Below, in pieces: positions 22,361 through 37,300 of a stretch of DNA of 64,000 nucleotides; positions within the stretch are counted from its first letter, which is position 1; each line of letters begins with the position of its first letter. The notes under the pieces are model-generated. The model had not been told where the DNA came from, did not search any database, and saw only the letters and a program-made list of their open reading frames with translations. The stretch covers positions 22,858-86,857 of the forward strand of contig QLIY01000085.1 in NCBI GenBank assembly GCA_003260075.1, in the 5' to 3' direction. This DNA comes from Phallusia mammillata (taxonomy: Eukaryota; Chordata; Ascidiacea; Phlebobranchia; Ascidiidae). The position numbers and the translations under genes are program-made.

Positions 22361-25300
22361 TTAGTGGTCAAGTGACATAAGGAGCGCCGTTCCTCGTTTA
22401 ACCCAGTGGTCCGAAATCTGGGCACCAGCTTTGAGATCGACTGCTACCACAAAGGAGGCACGCCCTGATGCCCCGGCGCGATTGGGGAAGTAATAACAAG
22501 GTGAACTGTATAACCCTATAACGAAAATCAATACGATGATGTTGCAATAAAGAGGCCTTTGAAATTTGAACTAAATTTTTCAGTAATTATGCCAACCAGC
22601 GTGCTTAAAGTTAAGTGCTAAGGATCGAGTATTTAAAACCAGGCTAACTTTGATTATTTACAAACGCAGTACCGTTTTGATTTTGCAACAAGTATCTTTT
22701 ATTTTATTTTAAGATCCAAAATCCCTTTTTCGTGTGTTAAAGCAAGGGCTTGGGTACTTAGATTGAAAAGCCAAGCGAAAGACCAAGCACTACATGAGAT
22801 ACTAGGTCAAATAGTACAATATAGATCATCCCTCTTGGACAACCAACTATTTTGGTTCTTAACTATGACCGCGTCTGTACCTTGAAGTTTTATGAAATTT
22901 CTTCGTACCAAAAGAGGTTTCAAAGATCGACAGAATTAAACAAACTCGTAGTAAATGTGATTTAAATTGGCAGCCTTTTTTAGCAATTTAGTAGCAAAGT
23001 TGTAAAAATTAGTTTTTTTAAAAAAAACTTTACCATATCTGAAACTTTTTACTACACAACCTTTTAGTTGAAATCGCATCGAGCAGCCCTACTTTGGTGC
23101 CTAGTACCACAGGTTAAAAATCCTACATTAGGGATTTAATATTAACCACTATAGGCTAATAATGGTTTTCAAAGCAGATATCAACCTACCTTTGCCGGAC
23201 TTCTTCTTGGCTTCACTTGGTTTAAAGTGTATAGTCGGCATAGCGCATGTCAACTGCATTGGAGCTGCTTCAATAAGACACGAGTTCTTTTTATCCCAAC
23301 CAGCACCCTCAAGGAAGAGCCCCTTTACCCAAACCCCATCTTTAGGGGGTGAGGTAATGTGATTATCGTCCACTGTTGACACGATAAACTCCCAGGAAAG
23401 TGAATCTACAGAAACCTGAATAAGAACAAATTATTTTTGTTTAAACCTGACTAAAATGGCAAAACATTGCTCCTGAAACAGTCAAAAACACATTCACAGA
23501 AAAAAATTTTAAACAGAATCTGAGTGAACAGTTTTGTTAAAAGGTAAACTATGTTTCCTAATTGATGAAATATTTGCAGTATATAAGTAGAAAAGCAGTT
23601 AGGTAACTAAAACATAAAACCTATTAAACATTTGCAATATGACTGTACAAACATATACACTGTTGCTGCCAAACATGCCTTTGCAAACTAAACGAGGCTC
23701 CTCTGAGAAAATATTTTGTTTTTTGTTTTTACCTACGTTGCAACATGTACGATTTGTCGTTCTTCAGGGTAATAACACTTCAATTGTCAACAAACAAAAC
23801 GTGAAACACGAACAGAACGAAAAAGTGGTGAAAAACGCAAGCAACGACACGATAAACGTAGATTAGATTAAACGCAAGGACTTCTAATTAAAAGTTTATA
23901 GGCAACTGCCTGTAACAAGCAGAGAGCAACACATCTGTTTTAAAGTTTATGCTGCTGTATAGATTACTATAGATAACACAGAACAATCACCAACTACCAC
24001 TTACAGCGTTCGCTCTTGCTGAAGTTTGGAGCACCGCGGTTAGGAAACCTGTGGGGAAAGTGAATCCGGACATCCAGAAGATTGTTGGGGGGTGAGCAGT
24101 CTCGGCCCACTTGGCAAACTGTTCAACACGTGACACAAGATCACGTGTCCATGCTCCGAGAGGCTTCAGTGACGGGTACGCCTGTGACGTCACAAAAATG
24201 TTGTTTAATTTGTTTCAAAAAACAAAATATTATTTTCGCTGTGATAAAAGGTGTCTTAAAGATAAGAAATGTTGTCAGGATTTGTAAATAAGCTGATTTT
24301 TAAGCATATTAATGCAGGTGCTGTCTTAACACTTACGAGATATTGATTGTATAAATTTTGAACAATAAATGTGAAAAATCAAGTTTATTACAATTTCAAG
24401 CACAAGTTTCGCACCCTAAATTTGCTTTACAAGGAAAATATTTAAAAAACTTACCTTCTCCCACATGGATGGTACCCTGCCTTCAAATATGCACTGAAAG
24501 GTTTCTTCCAACTCAGCTGACATAAGAACCAAGCCCTGGATTCCTTTTTCAAGGTCGATCAAGGACGAACGCATGATCACCAGCAAGTAGTTGTACCTTT
24601 CGATCTCCTACGAAAAAATACATTTTTAATGCAAACATTATAACCGTGCGGTAAGTAAACAGAACAAAGAGTTTAAAAATCTGAAGATACAGTAGAAGAC
24701 TACCAAATCCATCATAATAAATCAGTACAATCATTTCTAAGTAAAGTTTAACGTGTATTAAGATTCGCTAAGAAGACCGCAATCAAAAAACACGATAAGT
24801 AAGCAATGGCTTCATTTCTATTTGAATAAGGTAAATTAAGATGCTAATAAGTGAAACTCATTTTGTAAAAATACTGATAAAACTGGCATTATCTGCTTCA
24901 TCTGGAGTTTCTGTAATAGAGCAAGTAATGTAAACGACTTACTTGAAGAAGAACCACGTTTAGCGGGTTTGGATCGTCAGAAAGAATCTTTGCTGTTCCT
25001 TCGTAATCAATTGTGTCGGGAATGGTTTTAAGGACGTTTGCAGCTAAATCGAGAACCTGAAAGTACGTAAAAGGCAAATTGTCTTTCAGAGAAATATCGA
25101 ACAGTTTTGATGTACAAACACGCAAACGAATTGAAGTAGATGATGCAAACAACCGTATAGATGTATTGGGTGCAAAAACTTGTAATGGTAAACATATCTT
25201 GTCACAAAATTGGTACAGCGAAACCTTAAGAAGTTGATATGCCAAAATGTTGTTTGCGCTTTTATCCGCAACTACTAGGGCTAGGCTTTTTGGTTAAGAA

Positions 25301-28300
25301 GTTAAAGTCCTTGATGAGTTTGATTATATTTATGTTGTTTTTGTATGTTGTAACAGATAAACCTCGTACCTTCTCCTCTTGACTAACTCCAGTTTTGGTG
25401 GCGATCTTTGGCTGAAGAGAAAGCAGAGTTTCAAACAACATACGAGCTTCAGTGATTTGTGAAGCGATATCAGCGTTGGGGTGTTGTCCGAATGCTTCTG
25501 GGTTGTCAACATTGGGAAGCTGGTTAATGTATTCTTTGTATGTTTGCAGAGGTCCGTCCCGAGGAATATAGTATGTATCCATTGTAGACAGCCTGTGTTT
25601 GAGTGACAAATAGTAACAGTACAAGGTACACCGTAAAACATGTTTGTCATTTTCTTTCAAACGGCAATTACATGAAGCAATACAGCTTCCAATAACGATA
25701 CTATCGCACTAAAGCAGGGGTTCCCAACCTTTTTACGATCCCGTACCACCTGGACGCTCTGCACTGCCACGCGTACCACCATAGAGCACTAATGTGCTCT
25801 ACAGTGCTCTATGGTACCACTTCTTGCAGAACAACTAATTTGTTTGAATCATATTTCATTCAACGCTATCTTAAGCACCAAAACAGTAGATATATCTATC
25901 AAGAGCAATCATTTGACATAATTAACGCCCACTGTGCCGCAGCGTTGTTCGGCTTTTCATAGCAAGTAGCAACTATGCTTTTTGTTGAGAATTGACATGA
26001 CCTGTATTTTGAAGATCGTAATGATACGAAACAACAGGAATAGTTACGTAACAATGACAATAGGCCTGGGGACTGTTTTTTTGTAAACAAAACCAGACAA
26101 ACAAAATATAAAGTTGCAAATTGAGGTTTTTGTGAACAAAACAGAAGCTACTCGCGTACCACCTGAAAACCCTTCGCGTACCACTAGTGGTACGCGTACC
26201 ACCGGTTGGGAACCCCTGCACTAAAGCAATACCCAGACAGATGCATAACCTTGGTTATATATGTGAAGAACATAACCTGTTGGTAATACCTAAACGCACT
26301 TAGCTACCAGTTTATCATGCAGATCAAGTGCGAGACAGGATTAAACCCAAAAACTATAGGAGATACAAAGTTCGATTTGTGATTAGGACTGAAAAGAGAA
26401 TAAGTTTAACGTGGTAAAGGTGAACACAAAGTGCAAGATGTAAACTCAGGGACCAGACTGTTATTTTAACTCATTTTTCAACTGCAATATAACATGAAGC
26501 CCTTACTGACTAACACAGTTCAACACCAAAGAACTCACTTGTAGAAGGTGTTGGCGACGGCATCGTTGTTAAATGTGGTGTTGATATAACTGTGCAAGAG
26601 TCGGCGATCAAAGTCGTCTGTCACGTGACCACCGTAGTTGACACCAGCAATGAGATATTTGAGTGCATCCCATGGAGTTTCATCATACTCGTCCAAGTAA
26701 ATGGAAAGAAGGTTCTCAGAAACCTGAATGTAATGAGTAAATGACGAATTAGTGCGCTAAATAGTGGTAAAATGTGAAACAAGCAAAAAGTAAGAATTCA
26801 TACATTGTATAGGTGTAAAGTTCAGAGAGTAAAAAATGTTTAAACTTGAATCAACAAAGAAAATTAACACAATTATAATAAAAGACTGTGTAAAAAAACG
26901 GTAAAACTCGATTTAAGTGTGTATCATTCCGTTTAACTCGATTAAAAAAACTATTAAAGCGTCAAATCACAATGTGGAAAAAGAAACAGTTTAAGGTATA
27001 ACACAAAAAAATTACTGAAAAAGTAAAATAAATTAATAAGGACACCAAAATTTGCAATATAAAACCAGCAGCATAACTGTACCTCAAAATCGGAGTCGTT
27101 GAATCCATAAATAATATTCCATCCCAGCATAAGGAACTTCTTGCGTTCAATAAGCAGGGAGTGGAAGAAACAAAGTGCAAAGAGAAGTTTCTTGTATTTT
27201 CCAGGTTTTGTGCAACGAGTAAACTGTTGATCGGTGATGAGATGGTACAACCGTTTCATGTTGGCCTTGAGTCCCTGGAAAGACCGAATTTCTTGGTTAA
27301 TTTAGAATTGTATACAGATCAAAAGCTTAGATTTTTGTAAAGTAGACAAAATTTACATCTACCTTGGGTGGTTCTGTAGTCATCTTAATCCCGACTTGTA
27401 GGATGGATACAGGGAAGTCCGGATGTGGGGAAGAACTCAACCATAAACGGAAGTCTGCATGGGGTTCCTCCACCTAATACGCAAGGTCGATATTTAATAA
27501 TTTTTATAAGATCTATATTTTTGTTGTGTAATCCTTTGTAAATATACAGATCGAGAAACGCAAACATAAAACTTCTTCCTATTCGTTTGGGACTAACGAG
27601 TCAAGCGCTTGCAGAATCAGCTGAATAAGATGGCAACTTTACATCCACATGTAACAAATGTAAATTTTTCGCAAAAATGCATAGAATAGGTCATGTCAAA
27701 AGTGTTTGAACAAGCTGGAGGTAAAAAAGAACAAATTTTAAACCAAGTAAAACCAAAATGTTTACACATTCTGAAACAAACTTTCGAAACGAAATAGTAA
27801 ACAACATAAAAACGTACCTGAAGTTGTTCAACGAGTTTATCGAGTTGTGGCATCCAACTTAAAGAAAGATGACAATTGGCCAAAAACACCCAATTTCCTT
27901 CCTTCACACCTTCCTTTATCATCCTGTTAAAATATTACATTAAAAACTTGAACCTGTCCCAAAGCCACTTATATATTTGGGCCATATTTTTCGACGCTTA
28001 CAAGTCAACCAATGTAATTTTGTCTCAAAAAATGTTTCCTCCATTTTTGTCGTACAGAAAGGACTTTTTTTCACGGACTTTATTTGACCCAATATATTCA
28101 TTGGTAAAGTTAATGAAAGTGTAAAATGACTAAAAAATCTGGAGTTTAACATAAGTGTTGTACGTCAAAGATTCCTTAGCTTAGCAGATTCAATTAAAAC
28201 CGCAAACTCGGAATTAGGATAAGGTTGTCAAATTGTCACATTATTTTTTTTCCCTTTAAGTTTAAGGTATACCTGGTGGCGATTGGAGCTTGACCCTGCC

Positions 28301-31300
28301 CGAGTGACAAGGCGTGGAATCGATGTGACATCTGAGACTGCTCGGCAAGTTGCAACAGTGAGCTTGTCGGATCCTGAATATAAATATATGTATATTTAAT
28401 GTCTGTTATATTCCGTATGACCTGCAGTATAACAATTAGGGGGCAGGGCCTGCCATTGATGTAAACCGTTTTGAAATATCATACTTGCGACTAACCACAC
28501 AAATAAAAACAATAGTAAAACAGTATATCAACAAAATATCCGTCAACACCGGTTCTTGCAAAATCACTTTAGTCATAAAACCCAGTAAAATCTTTGATTT
28601 AGAATGACTTTCTTACTGCTTTTGCATATTTGCTATTTTTTGACGTAAAATCAAAAACAAAAGTGACCATGAATCAACTATTCGCCAAAGCATTTTACAA
28701 GCTAGTTTAAAATGTTGAATGGTACCATAGGTCGTGTGAGTCTAAGGCAGGGGTCGGCAATCTTCTTTGCACTGCGGACCAAAACTGAAATTTTTTCGCG
28801 GACCGGCCTTCAAAAAACTACAAATAATTGGCAATAAAAACGCCTAATTTATTTTATCATCCCCGGGATACATGGGTAAAATGTTTCAAAGTATTTAACC
28901 TGAAAACTATACGGCCCGGTAACGAACTTCTCGCGGACCGAAATCGGACCGCGGACGCGCGATTGCCGACCACTGGTCTAAGAGATACAGTTTCAACGTT
29001 TGGTAAACCGACCACCAAAAACCCAACAATTTTTTATCAGTGAGCTTACCACTCCAGGAGAAAGGACGAAGATCAATGGTGATCTTGTAGTGCTGTCGTC
29101 TACCACTTGTTTCATATCAAGCACTGGTGGTTCGACGAATTTCGATCCAAGATTGTTAACAATGAAGCTAGTTGCACAGAATGATACTCGATCAGATCGG
29201 AGTGAACGAACGATCACCATACGTTGCAATTCGTTGCATGAGTTTTCCCATTCTCCTAAGTATTGGGATTTTGTATTTTAACTTAGAGTGGATTGGAATA
29301 AGTTCTTCTGTTCTCTTTAATAAGAGTATTTTTTTAGGTTCAAATGGAGTAGAATGAGTTATTTTATTTCCTATATACCGGCATTTTGGTTTTAGGTTAA
29401 AGTAGCGTAGAATGGGTTATTTTACTCTCCGACATATAGGCATGCTATTAGGTTGGTTAAGTTTGGGGACAAACACACGCAATGACCCTTTGGACTAAAA
29501 CGTAAATTTTCATGATGATGACGTGTGGTAATGGTAAGCATTATGCCAAAATTCTATTTTGTAATAATCAGCAGTAAAACAAGTACAGGTTAAGGTAAGG
29601 TAAGGATGATTTGCTCTAAAAACACTTCGACAACAAACAAAAAAAGGAAATTGCGCACACATCAAACTAAGTAAAACGGAACCTGGTAATGGGGCGGTCT
29701 CGGGCTCAGAACTTGTAAACCAGACGTTCCAGTCACGTGGGTACTGCTCGAATGACGTCATAATGCCGTGGAAATTGGTGAGTTTGTCCAACTCAGTGAT
29801 GTTGTCCCAGCACGAGTCAGCGAGCCAGTTGGGGCATGGGTTGTCCATCTGACCTTCACGATCCAAAACCTAAAATAGGCAACAAATGCTTAGAAATTGG
29901 CTAACACTAGCTGCTCTGATGTAACTCCAAGCATTTCATGTCAATAATCGTTTTGTTTTCCGTTAATAAACATTATTTTATACATTCCACCATTAATAGA
30001 TCAAAGTTGTATTGCGCAGTTATGAAGAGTATTTGTGGTAATACCTGTTATAAACCGGCTTTTCGTATTCTTTTTACTTACCACTCCGCCGCGCAAAAAG
30101 AAGTTGTATTCGTCCATATTTATTTTCGAAGCTGATTCCAATATCTTGGCGCACATTTGGAAGCTGAACAACATCTTGTGTTTTTCGAACAATCCTCGGC
30201 AGGTGTATCTGAAAAAGTTCGTACAAACTTAACACCTAAAGTCATAAGAGATTGAATCCAGCAATAAATTTCTTTATGTTGCGTTATTACAATAGACTAA
30301 AAGCGTTCCTGTTTTTTGTTTGATATTTTCTGACTTTCACAGATAATGTATATTTTCTTGTTTTGGTAAGAAAGAACCGTTAATACATAAGGCCTGAAGT
30401 AATGTGGATCCATATATGTAATATGTATTTCAAACTACAGAAAAAGATGGAGTTGTCTTTAGGTAGGCGTTTTTAAAACATACGCGCACGTAAACACATT
30501 TCAGTACGAAAACAATTTGGACGTCTATCGAACCAACCAATGCATTAAGTTTTCCGTTATTTTTTAACATACCTGTACACGGCGTAAGTGTGGAACTCAT
30601 TAAGGTTGGTGATTCGATCTTCCAGTTTTGAGCTCTTTTGACTCTTATCAATAGACTGGTTGAACAAATCAATGAAGGAATCAAGTGAGAACTGGTACAT
30701 AGGATCTATACGCCCCATGTCGTTTAGCACGAAGAAGAGAATAGAGGCTCTTCTAGCACATGGCCGATAACCCTGAATGAATAACATGTTCGAGTATGAT
30801 TCAACAATCAGCCAAACATTTTGTGTGTGATTATTCAAAACTAAGAACCTATCACTCCTTATTTTACTTAGAACCTATCACTAATCGTTTTGACCAAGGC
30901 CTTTAACTTATGTAATATCAAGTTTGGAATATATGAATGGTTTTTGATTAATTTCAGGAAATGTTTTCATCTACACTAGTGTAATCAAATCGTTGAACAG
31001 TAATAACAAAATGGTAATGTATTAAAAGGTGAAATTTGCTTGGAAGGTTTCAATATCCTGTCCGTTTAAATACACTACATCCATTGAAAAGATTTACTAC
31101 ATTTACCATAAATACAACAGATGTTTATATATTTGTTTCCTGTATTTAATTGGGTCCAAAATCTTTTTTCTGGCATTTTATAACTAATTCATGTTGCAAA
31201 TGCAAGAGAGCCTAAAATATTCACTTAGGTACCTTTTTTCAAAAATTCAAAATAGCATGCACTTTAACAGTCACGTGGTAAAATCTCAACCAATCACGTA

Positions 31301-34300
31301 CCTCTCTCGCGGCATCAATCTTGATCTCGGTCTGTTCGGCAACCTGCAGTTGCTCTCCTACTTCTGCAGCTGTGGTTTTGGATGAGTGGAGCGTATTTAC
31401 CAGTTGTTCGTCATCCAGAAGTGATCCCTGAGCCTCATTGAGAAGACGGAGGATCTCGTCTTCCAGCTCCTGCAGCTTGTTCTTCCCGGAAGCAATTTTA
31501 ATCACAAGGGAGTCTTTCTGCAAAAATTTGAAAACAAAGTGTTAGTGTTGAACATGTGATAACATTTATCCCATACACAACATTTGGAGCGACAAAGGAA
31601 AGCAACCTTATTCAAATAAAACGCTAGTTATGAAACGTGTTTCAAATGAAGGTACAATATTTATTTGGTAGCCGATATTTGGCAAGAAAGGCAAACGACA
31701 CATACTTTCAGTGTTCCATTCGATTTAAACCCAAGGGATTTGTCCAGCGAGTTTTTAATCGCCCTTTTTTAAACTAAAAATGTTTTTTCGTAGTGTTCTC
31801 ATCTATCCAAATATTTCCAGCTAATTGAACTAAACACAGTGGAAGATTTAGCCATATTTTAGGCCGTACGTTGACAGAACAAGACAGTATCGCATTTATT
31901 GCACAACAAACATGCAGGCACAAATCGACAAAGTTTATTCTTAAAACGCAACAAAGGTAATTTAACAAATTTTTAATACCTGTTCCTCTAGTTCTGGCCT
32001 CTCCTTGCGCACAACAGTTCCCAGCAGTTGGGCTTCCAAACCTTGCTCCTTCACAGCAAAATTCACGATGCTTGTTTTCGTGGAGATTTCGGGTGGGTAG
32101 TGGGGATTGGAAAGTTTAGTGGTGATATAAAACTTAAACTCTGTGTTGTATTCCACCTCCTTGTCGCCCAGTTTGATCAACAACCGTCCACCTGAAGTTG
32201 CAACAAACCTCATAAAACCGCATGCAAAAACTGTCTATGGTATAACTGAGTTCACTTTCATGAACGTTTTCTTATAAATTGACAACAAGATGTCACCAAG
32301 CAAAGCAATAAAAAATTATTACTGAATTTATAAAGTGTGTCTTTTTTCTATGCCAGGCCTGAAAAAGTCCTGTTCTAGTATGCTTTATGTTTTAAAGTGC
32401 CGTTATCTATGGTTAGTCAAACCCTTCAAGGGTGGAACACATAATAAACATGTCAAGGCGTTTATTATTTAGTAGTTATAGGGAGAAACATTTCAAATTT
32501 TGTTTAGTAGATGTAATAACATTCAATAAAGTAACTTAGCCACTACTGCGATCTTCCAATGACTATCCTTGATTTCAATTCACAATCAACTCACCGACTT
32601 TGGTTATAGCTTTGTTGAGAATAGGAGCAAGAGAAGGATCAAGCTCCTCCTGTACGTTCTGAAGAAGGACAGGAGACCCGAATTGGACGCTGTTTTCCAA
32701 AGTCCTTAAATAATCGTGTTGTTGCAGATCAATGATCTTCAGTCCTCTTGATCCTTCCATGTTCTTGATCCATTTGATTGCTTGACCTTGCGGATCCACC
32801 ATTAGTGGCCATCTAAAAAGGTGTGAAAAAATGAAGAGCTAAATGCGAGGTTTTGATTGTGGCAAGTTGTTGTGTTTCTTAGTCCCAAAGTTTGTGAACT
32901 TAAATAAGTCTGTGAAAGATTGTCGTGAGTCCCCGATCATCTCACGACATAGAAAAATAGTTTTCAATTCCACACTGCCTGCAATATCTTTCTATATTTC
33001 AGCAAGTAGTTAAACGATTATGCCGAATTTCAAGACTTTTTTAGTGATAGAAATATGTTAATGAAAATAATAGTTATTTTAGCATTTGTCAATACTTCAA
33101 CCAAAAAAATTACCAATAGGTCGTTTTTGTACTTGATTTATTTAACATGTCTAAAGTAATACTATATTGTGATACACTCACCTGTTGCCACGATTTACGA
33201 TGACTCCGTTTTCAGTGGAGAAAGCATCGGATGGTAAACCCTGAATATTCCACTCACGAGTTTGCGTCGGTTTGGAAAGGAATTCGGCGAATGTAAAGTT
33301 GGGAGTGCAAGGTACGTGTAGATCGTGGACCTGCAGATTTAAGTAATGCAGATGCAGAAAACGTGTTTCAAATTTTACAAGTATTCGCTTTTTTGATAAA
33401 ACTGTCGAATTTTTAGGCATAGAACTTAGAAGCAGGGTTTTTTTAAGGTTTGGTTTGGGTGACCGTTAAGTAGTTTTAAGAGACCGCAAGTGTTTGATTT
33501 AAATACCAAAAACTGTAACTTAGTTGTAGTTGCAAGTCCAAATTTTGGGAAACCGCTGGAGAAATTTGGGTGACCGTTTCGGTCCCCCAAAACACTGCTT
33601 AGAAGGATTATGAAACGCATAAATATCAACGAAAAAAACTAGACACATTTTGGTTTCATTCATTGTTCACACTAACTGTTCTTTAATTCATTTGCACGTA
33701 TGTTTTTAATATGAAATCTGTACTGTAAATGGTAGAAAGGTAAATTATTATGAAACTTTTCAATAGCAAAATATTTTACTTTTTGTTATTTTTGAGACGT
33801 TGCATAATATCAAACATTATTTCTGCACACCAACCTGCTGAAGCCAAATTTTGTCAACCATCTCGTCTCTGTAGTTAGACAGGAAAGGTCCCATGTATGA
33901 GAGGAAAGCTGATGCCACCAAGCAATCACCCACCAGATATTTCATCGATTCTTCTAGGCTCTCAGCTGATGCTTCCCAACGAATTTTCTCGCCAGCCAAA
34001 CCTTGTCACGCCACAAAAAAGCACTTTTTTATCAACATGGTATTTGACTCAAGTGGTTATAAACGGATAAAATTGATGTGGCCCATTTGACGGCTTGAAA
34101 AATAAAACATGTCGCTTTTTACTTCTTTTGGGTCGTTATTTTCCTCATTAAAAATACGTTGAACTAAAAATAAAAATTGCCAAAGAAGTAGCATAAAACG
34201 GAGTTATTTATTACTTAACCTTTTTTAAAACATTACTCAAGTTTTATCAGTATTTTTTTATCAGTGATAACTCAAGTTGTTAGGTGTTAATCAGTTATAA

Positions 34301-37300
34301 AGTTCGTGGCCAAGGTAGCGACCCTAAACGAAAAACTATGGGTAAAAATAGTTTTCGCATTGATATTTCTCACGAATCTAGGCTAACCTGCAACCAGCTT
34401 TCCAGCTCTTGTTAGCTTTAACTCTGTGAGTTCAGCTTTTCGTCTCAAGTCTTCTTTCTGTGCCAGACGTTCCTCGTACTGTTTAAAACAGGTGAAACTT
34501 AAATCTCGGAACGTTATGAAATACAGTCAACCTCGGTTTAAACTGGATTCTGTTAATCCGGGTTTCGCCTAGTTCGGACAAAACTTGAGGTACAAATGAT
34601 TTACGGTTAATTCGGACCCGATTACACCAAAAAAATCTGGACATTTTGCCATTACACAACAAATAAGGGTTTAAAGTAAACTTATTTAAACTCATAATCA
34701 ACAAATTTATAGTTCACAAAGAAAAGTTAGAGAAAAGTTTATTTGGTCAAAAACATACCTCTTTCTTTAATTTCTCCATCTTTTCAGTTACTTCCGCCAG
34801 TTTTCGTTTGGCATCATCCAATGAAGCTTGCTTTTCCTTTAGCTGTTCTGAAGCAGCCTCCAGTCTCTGTCTCTTTGGCTCCACCACGCGGTAGATCCTC
34901 CCATACAGTTCCATGGCTCTCACCCACATACAGAGTGATTGAGCGGCGAACGATACGCGACCGACGTTGTCAGGCTGTTTGTACATATATTTTTTTTCTT
35001 TTCAAGTGTTTTCGTACCTTATATAATAAGTTAAATACACTATAACGTAGCATTTGGCAATAAACTTCCCAAAATTCATTTATTAGTCGTACAGTCGGTT
35101 TCGGACTTTAGCTTAATCAAGGAAAATTTTAAGAAAACTTGTCATTTATTTCGTCATGTGCAATCACCCACCTTAAACTCAGAGTGGGCGCAATACTGTT
35201 GACCAATCTTCTTCAAAACACGATCTGACATATTGTCCTTGTCAAAATTAATCAGCTGCTTGATAAAGTTTCCGTCGCCTAGAATTCAAAATTGATTTAC
35301 AATAAAATTCTTGTTGAAATAAAGTCTTGTGGAATAATGGACAATGTGTCACTGGATATTAATTGGTACCCTAAATCGAAATGCGTACGTTTATGGTCAA
35401 CACTTAACATGCATGACTAACATTTTACGAGATATCAAATGAGTTTTGTGCGGTGGATTTGTTTTGTATAAAATTGCAGTTTTAATAAAATTACAAGAAA
35501 ATTGTTTAAAATTAATTTACAAGAAATGTCATTGACATAAAAATTTCTCATATTCTGTGCCGTTAATGTTAACAGATTCAATTAAAAACAACTCCCGTCA
35601 AGCACATCGATTGAGGTTTAAAAATGCCTCTTTGTATATACCGAGTTGTCTCTTTGCCTCAGCCCACGTGGGCTCACTGCCTCTGAGTATCATGACAGCT
35701 TGCAACACCATTTCCACTAGTGCAGGTGGACGACCGTATGATTTAATCTCAGTAATATCTTTCTTGTTGAGAGCTTCAAGAGCCTGCAAGGTGAAGGTAA
35801 AATCTAACCGAAAAGTTGAAAAGAGAGATCAGAAAAATGCCCTAATATTGATATTGCGGGTTTTGCAACAACTTTCAATCATCAATAATCGTGAGCATCG
35901 GTGTCTATATCAATACTTAAAAAAATGTTTCTATCTTTCTTTTTTTGGCATCAGGCAGAAAATATTTAAGTAAATCACAGGAATTTGTGAAGAAATACTT
36001 TTTTTAATAATCAGAAAAAAGCCAACAAAATTACCTTTTTTCGAAATTCTCTTTGTATCTAATTTTTATCATTGGTATTTTCCACTACTAATCAGATCAC
36101 AGCCAATCACCTTTTTAGCCTCTTCCAGTGCAGGAAGTGCTTCATCCAAGTCTCTCTGTGCATTGTCGGCCATTTGCTTGCACTTGACCTCTTCAGCAGC
36201 AATTCTCTCGCTGTAGGCGGCAACAGATTTCTGTTGTTCGTCGGCTTCGCGCTTTTGTTGTACGATTACCACCAAGTATTCCTCGCACTGCTTTTGAAAT
36301 TGCGCCACCTGATGGAGAAAGAAATAATTGAGTGTGTTTAAATAAATTTAGCAATGCTAGCAGCAACAGGTATGTCGAAAATAACTGGCTAATTTAATTG
36401 GCTAAATGTAAAAAAATGTAGCGTTGGAGGAAAAAAATGAACCCTATTCGGACTGTTAGGAAGTGTTTTTAAAGCGACGAAATTCGCAATTTTTGTTACA
36501 GAACTCCCAATAATTGCGGTTTGTTCATTATTAAATCGTATTGATTTGAGTGATTATTTAAAATGCAACAGGTTTTTTTCGGGAACCGCATGCAGCAGTG
36601 CTTGATCCGAGTACTTTACATAGTAGTATTATTGCATTGGGAAAGACCCGAGTAAAGTTTGCAAGACTCGGGTCATTGCTAGTATATTTTTGAAATGCGC
36701 CGCACTTAACAGATAAAACATCTGTTTTTTTGTGAAATCCCTGTCGAATTATTTTAGCAACTTTTTTACCTTTGTTTTTGCTTCTTCCAGTTCAATGGAC
36801 ATCGCTTCCACCTTAGAACGAGTATCGTCGATTTTAAACAAACCGTTTCTCAACTTCGAAACCTGATCACCCAACTCCTTGCGTTTCTCAGATAACAATC
36901 TGAAAGGGAAAAAATAAATTGGATATATGAATCTAAATTCTAAATTTGGCATCAAAAACTGGTAGATTGACTTCAAAATGAAAACTAAAAAACCTACTTA
37001 CATTAAGCAAACGGGGTTAAATAAAGTTATTGTAAGTTGTATTTTGATAGATAAATTTTTCGTCTTACGATTTGTATCCTGACACAAGTTCGAGGTAGTT
37101 CGTCGGCGTGACGTAATTGTGACGCTTTAACTCGAAGAGCATCTTTTCTGATGACGTCACCACCGAACGGTGCATCGTGACAAAGATCTTGGCAACATTC
37201 TTGTTCATCTGCGTAAACAAATTTGACAAAATTCAAAACTAAATCAGCGTTTACTTGCAAGACACTGATGTAATGGGATTTGAACTCACGACTAAAGCCA

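Larger units (their letters stand above)
22361..33330 (-). other. DNAH2: DNAH2 AAA5-AAA6 and C-terminal cap exons
   Basis: Exons are 33330-33182, 32812-32595, 32191-31980, 31517-31302, 30772-30573, 30208-30082, 29869-29683, 29255-29050, 28373-28273, 27923-27818, 27473-27363, 27274-27083, 26723-26539, 25592-25370, 25056-24943, 24607-24455, 24181-24005, 23415-23190 and 22515-22361. Marker segments are [12 protein letters not shown] (AAA5), FVLSPGVDP and [11 protein letters not shown] (AAA6), FANC-type [12 protein letters not shown], and the cap motif [17 protein letters not shown]. No stop or frame break was seen. Confidence 0.9.
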
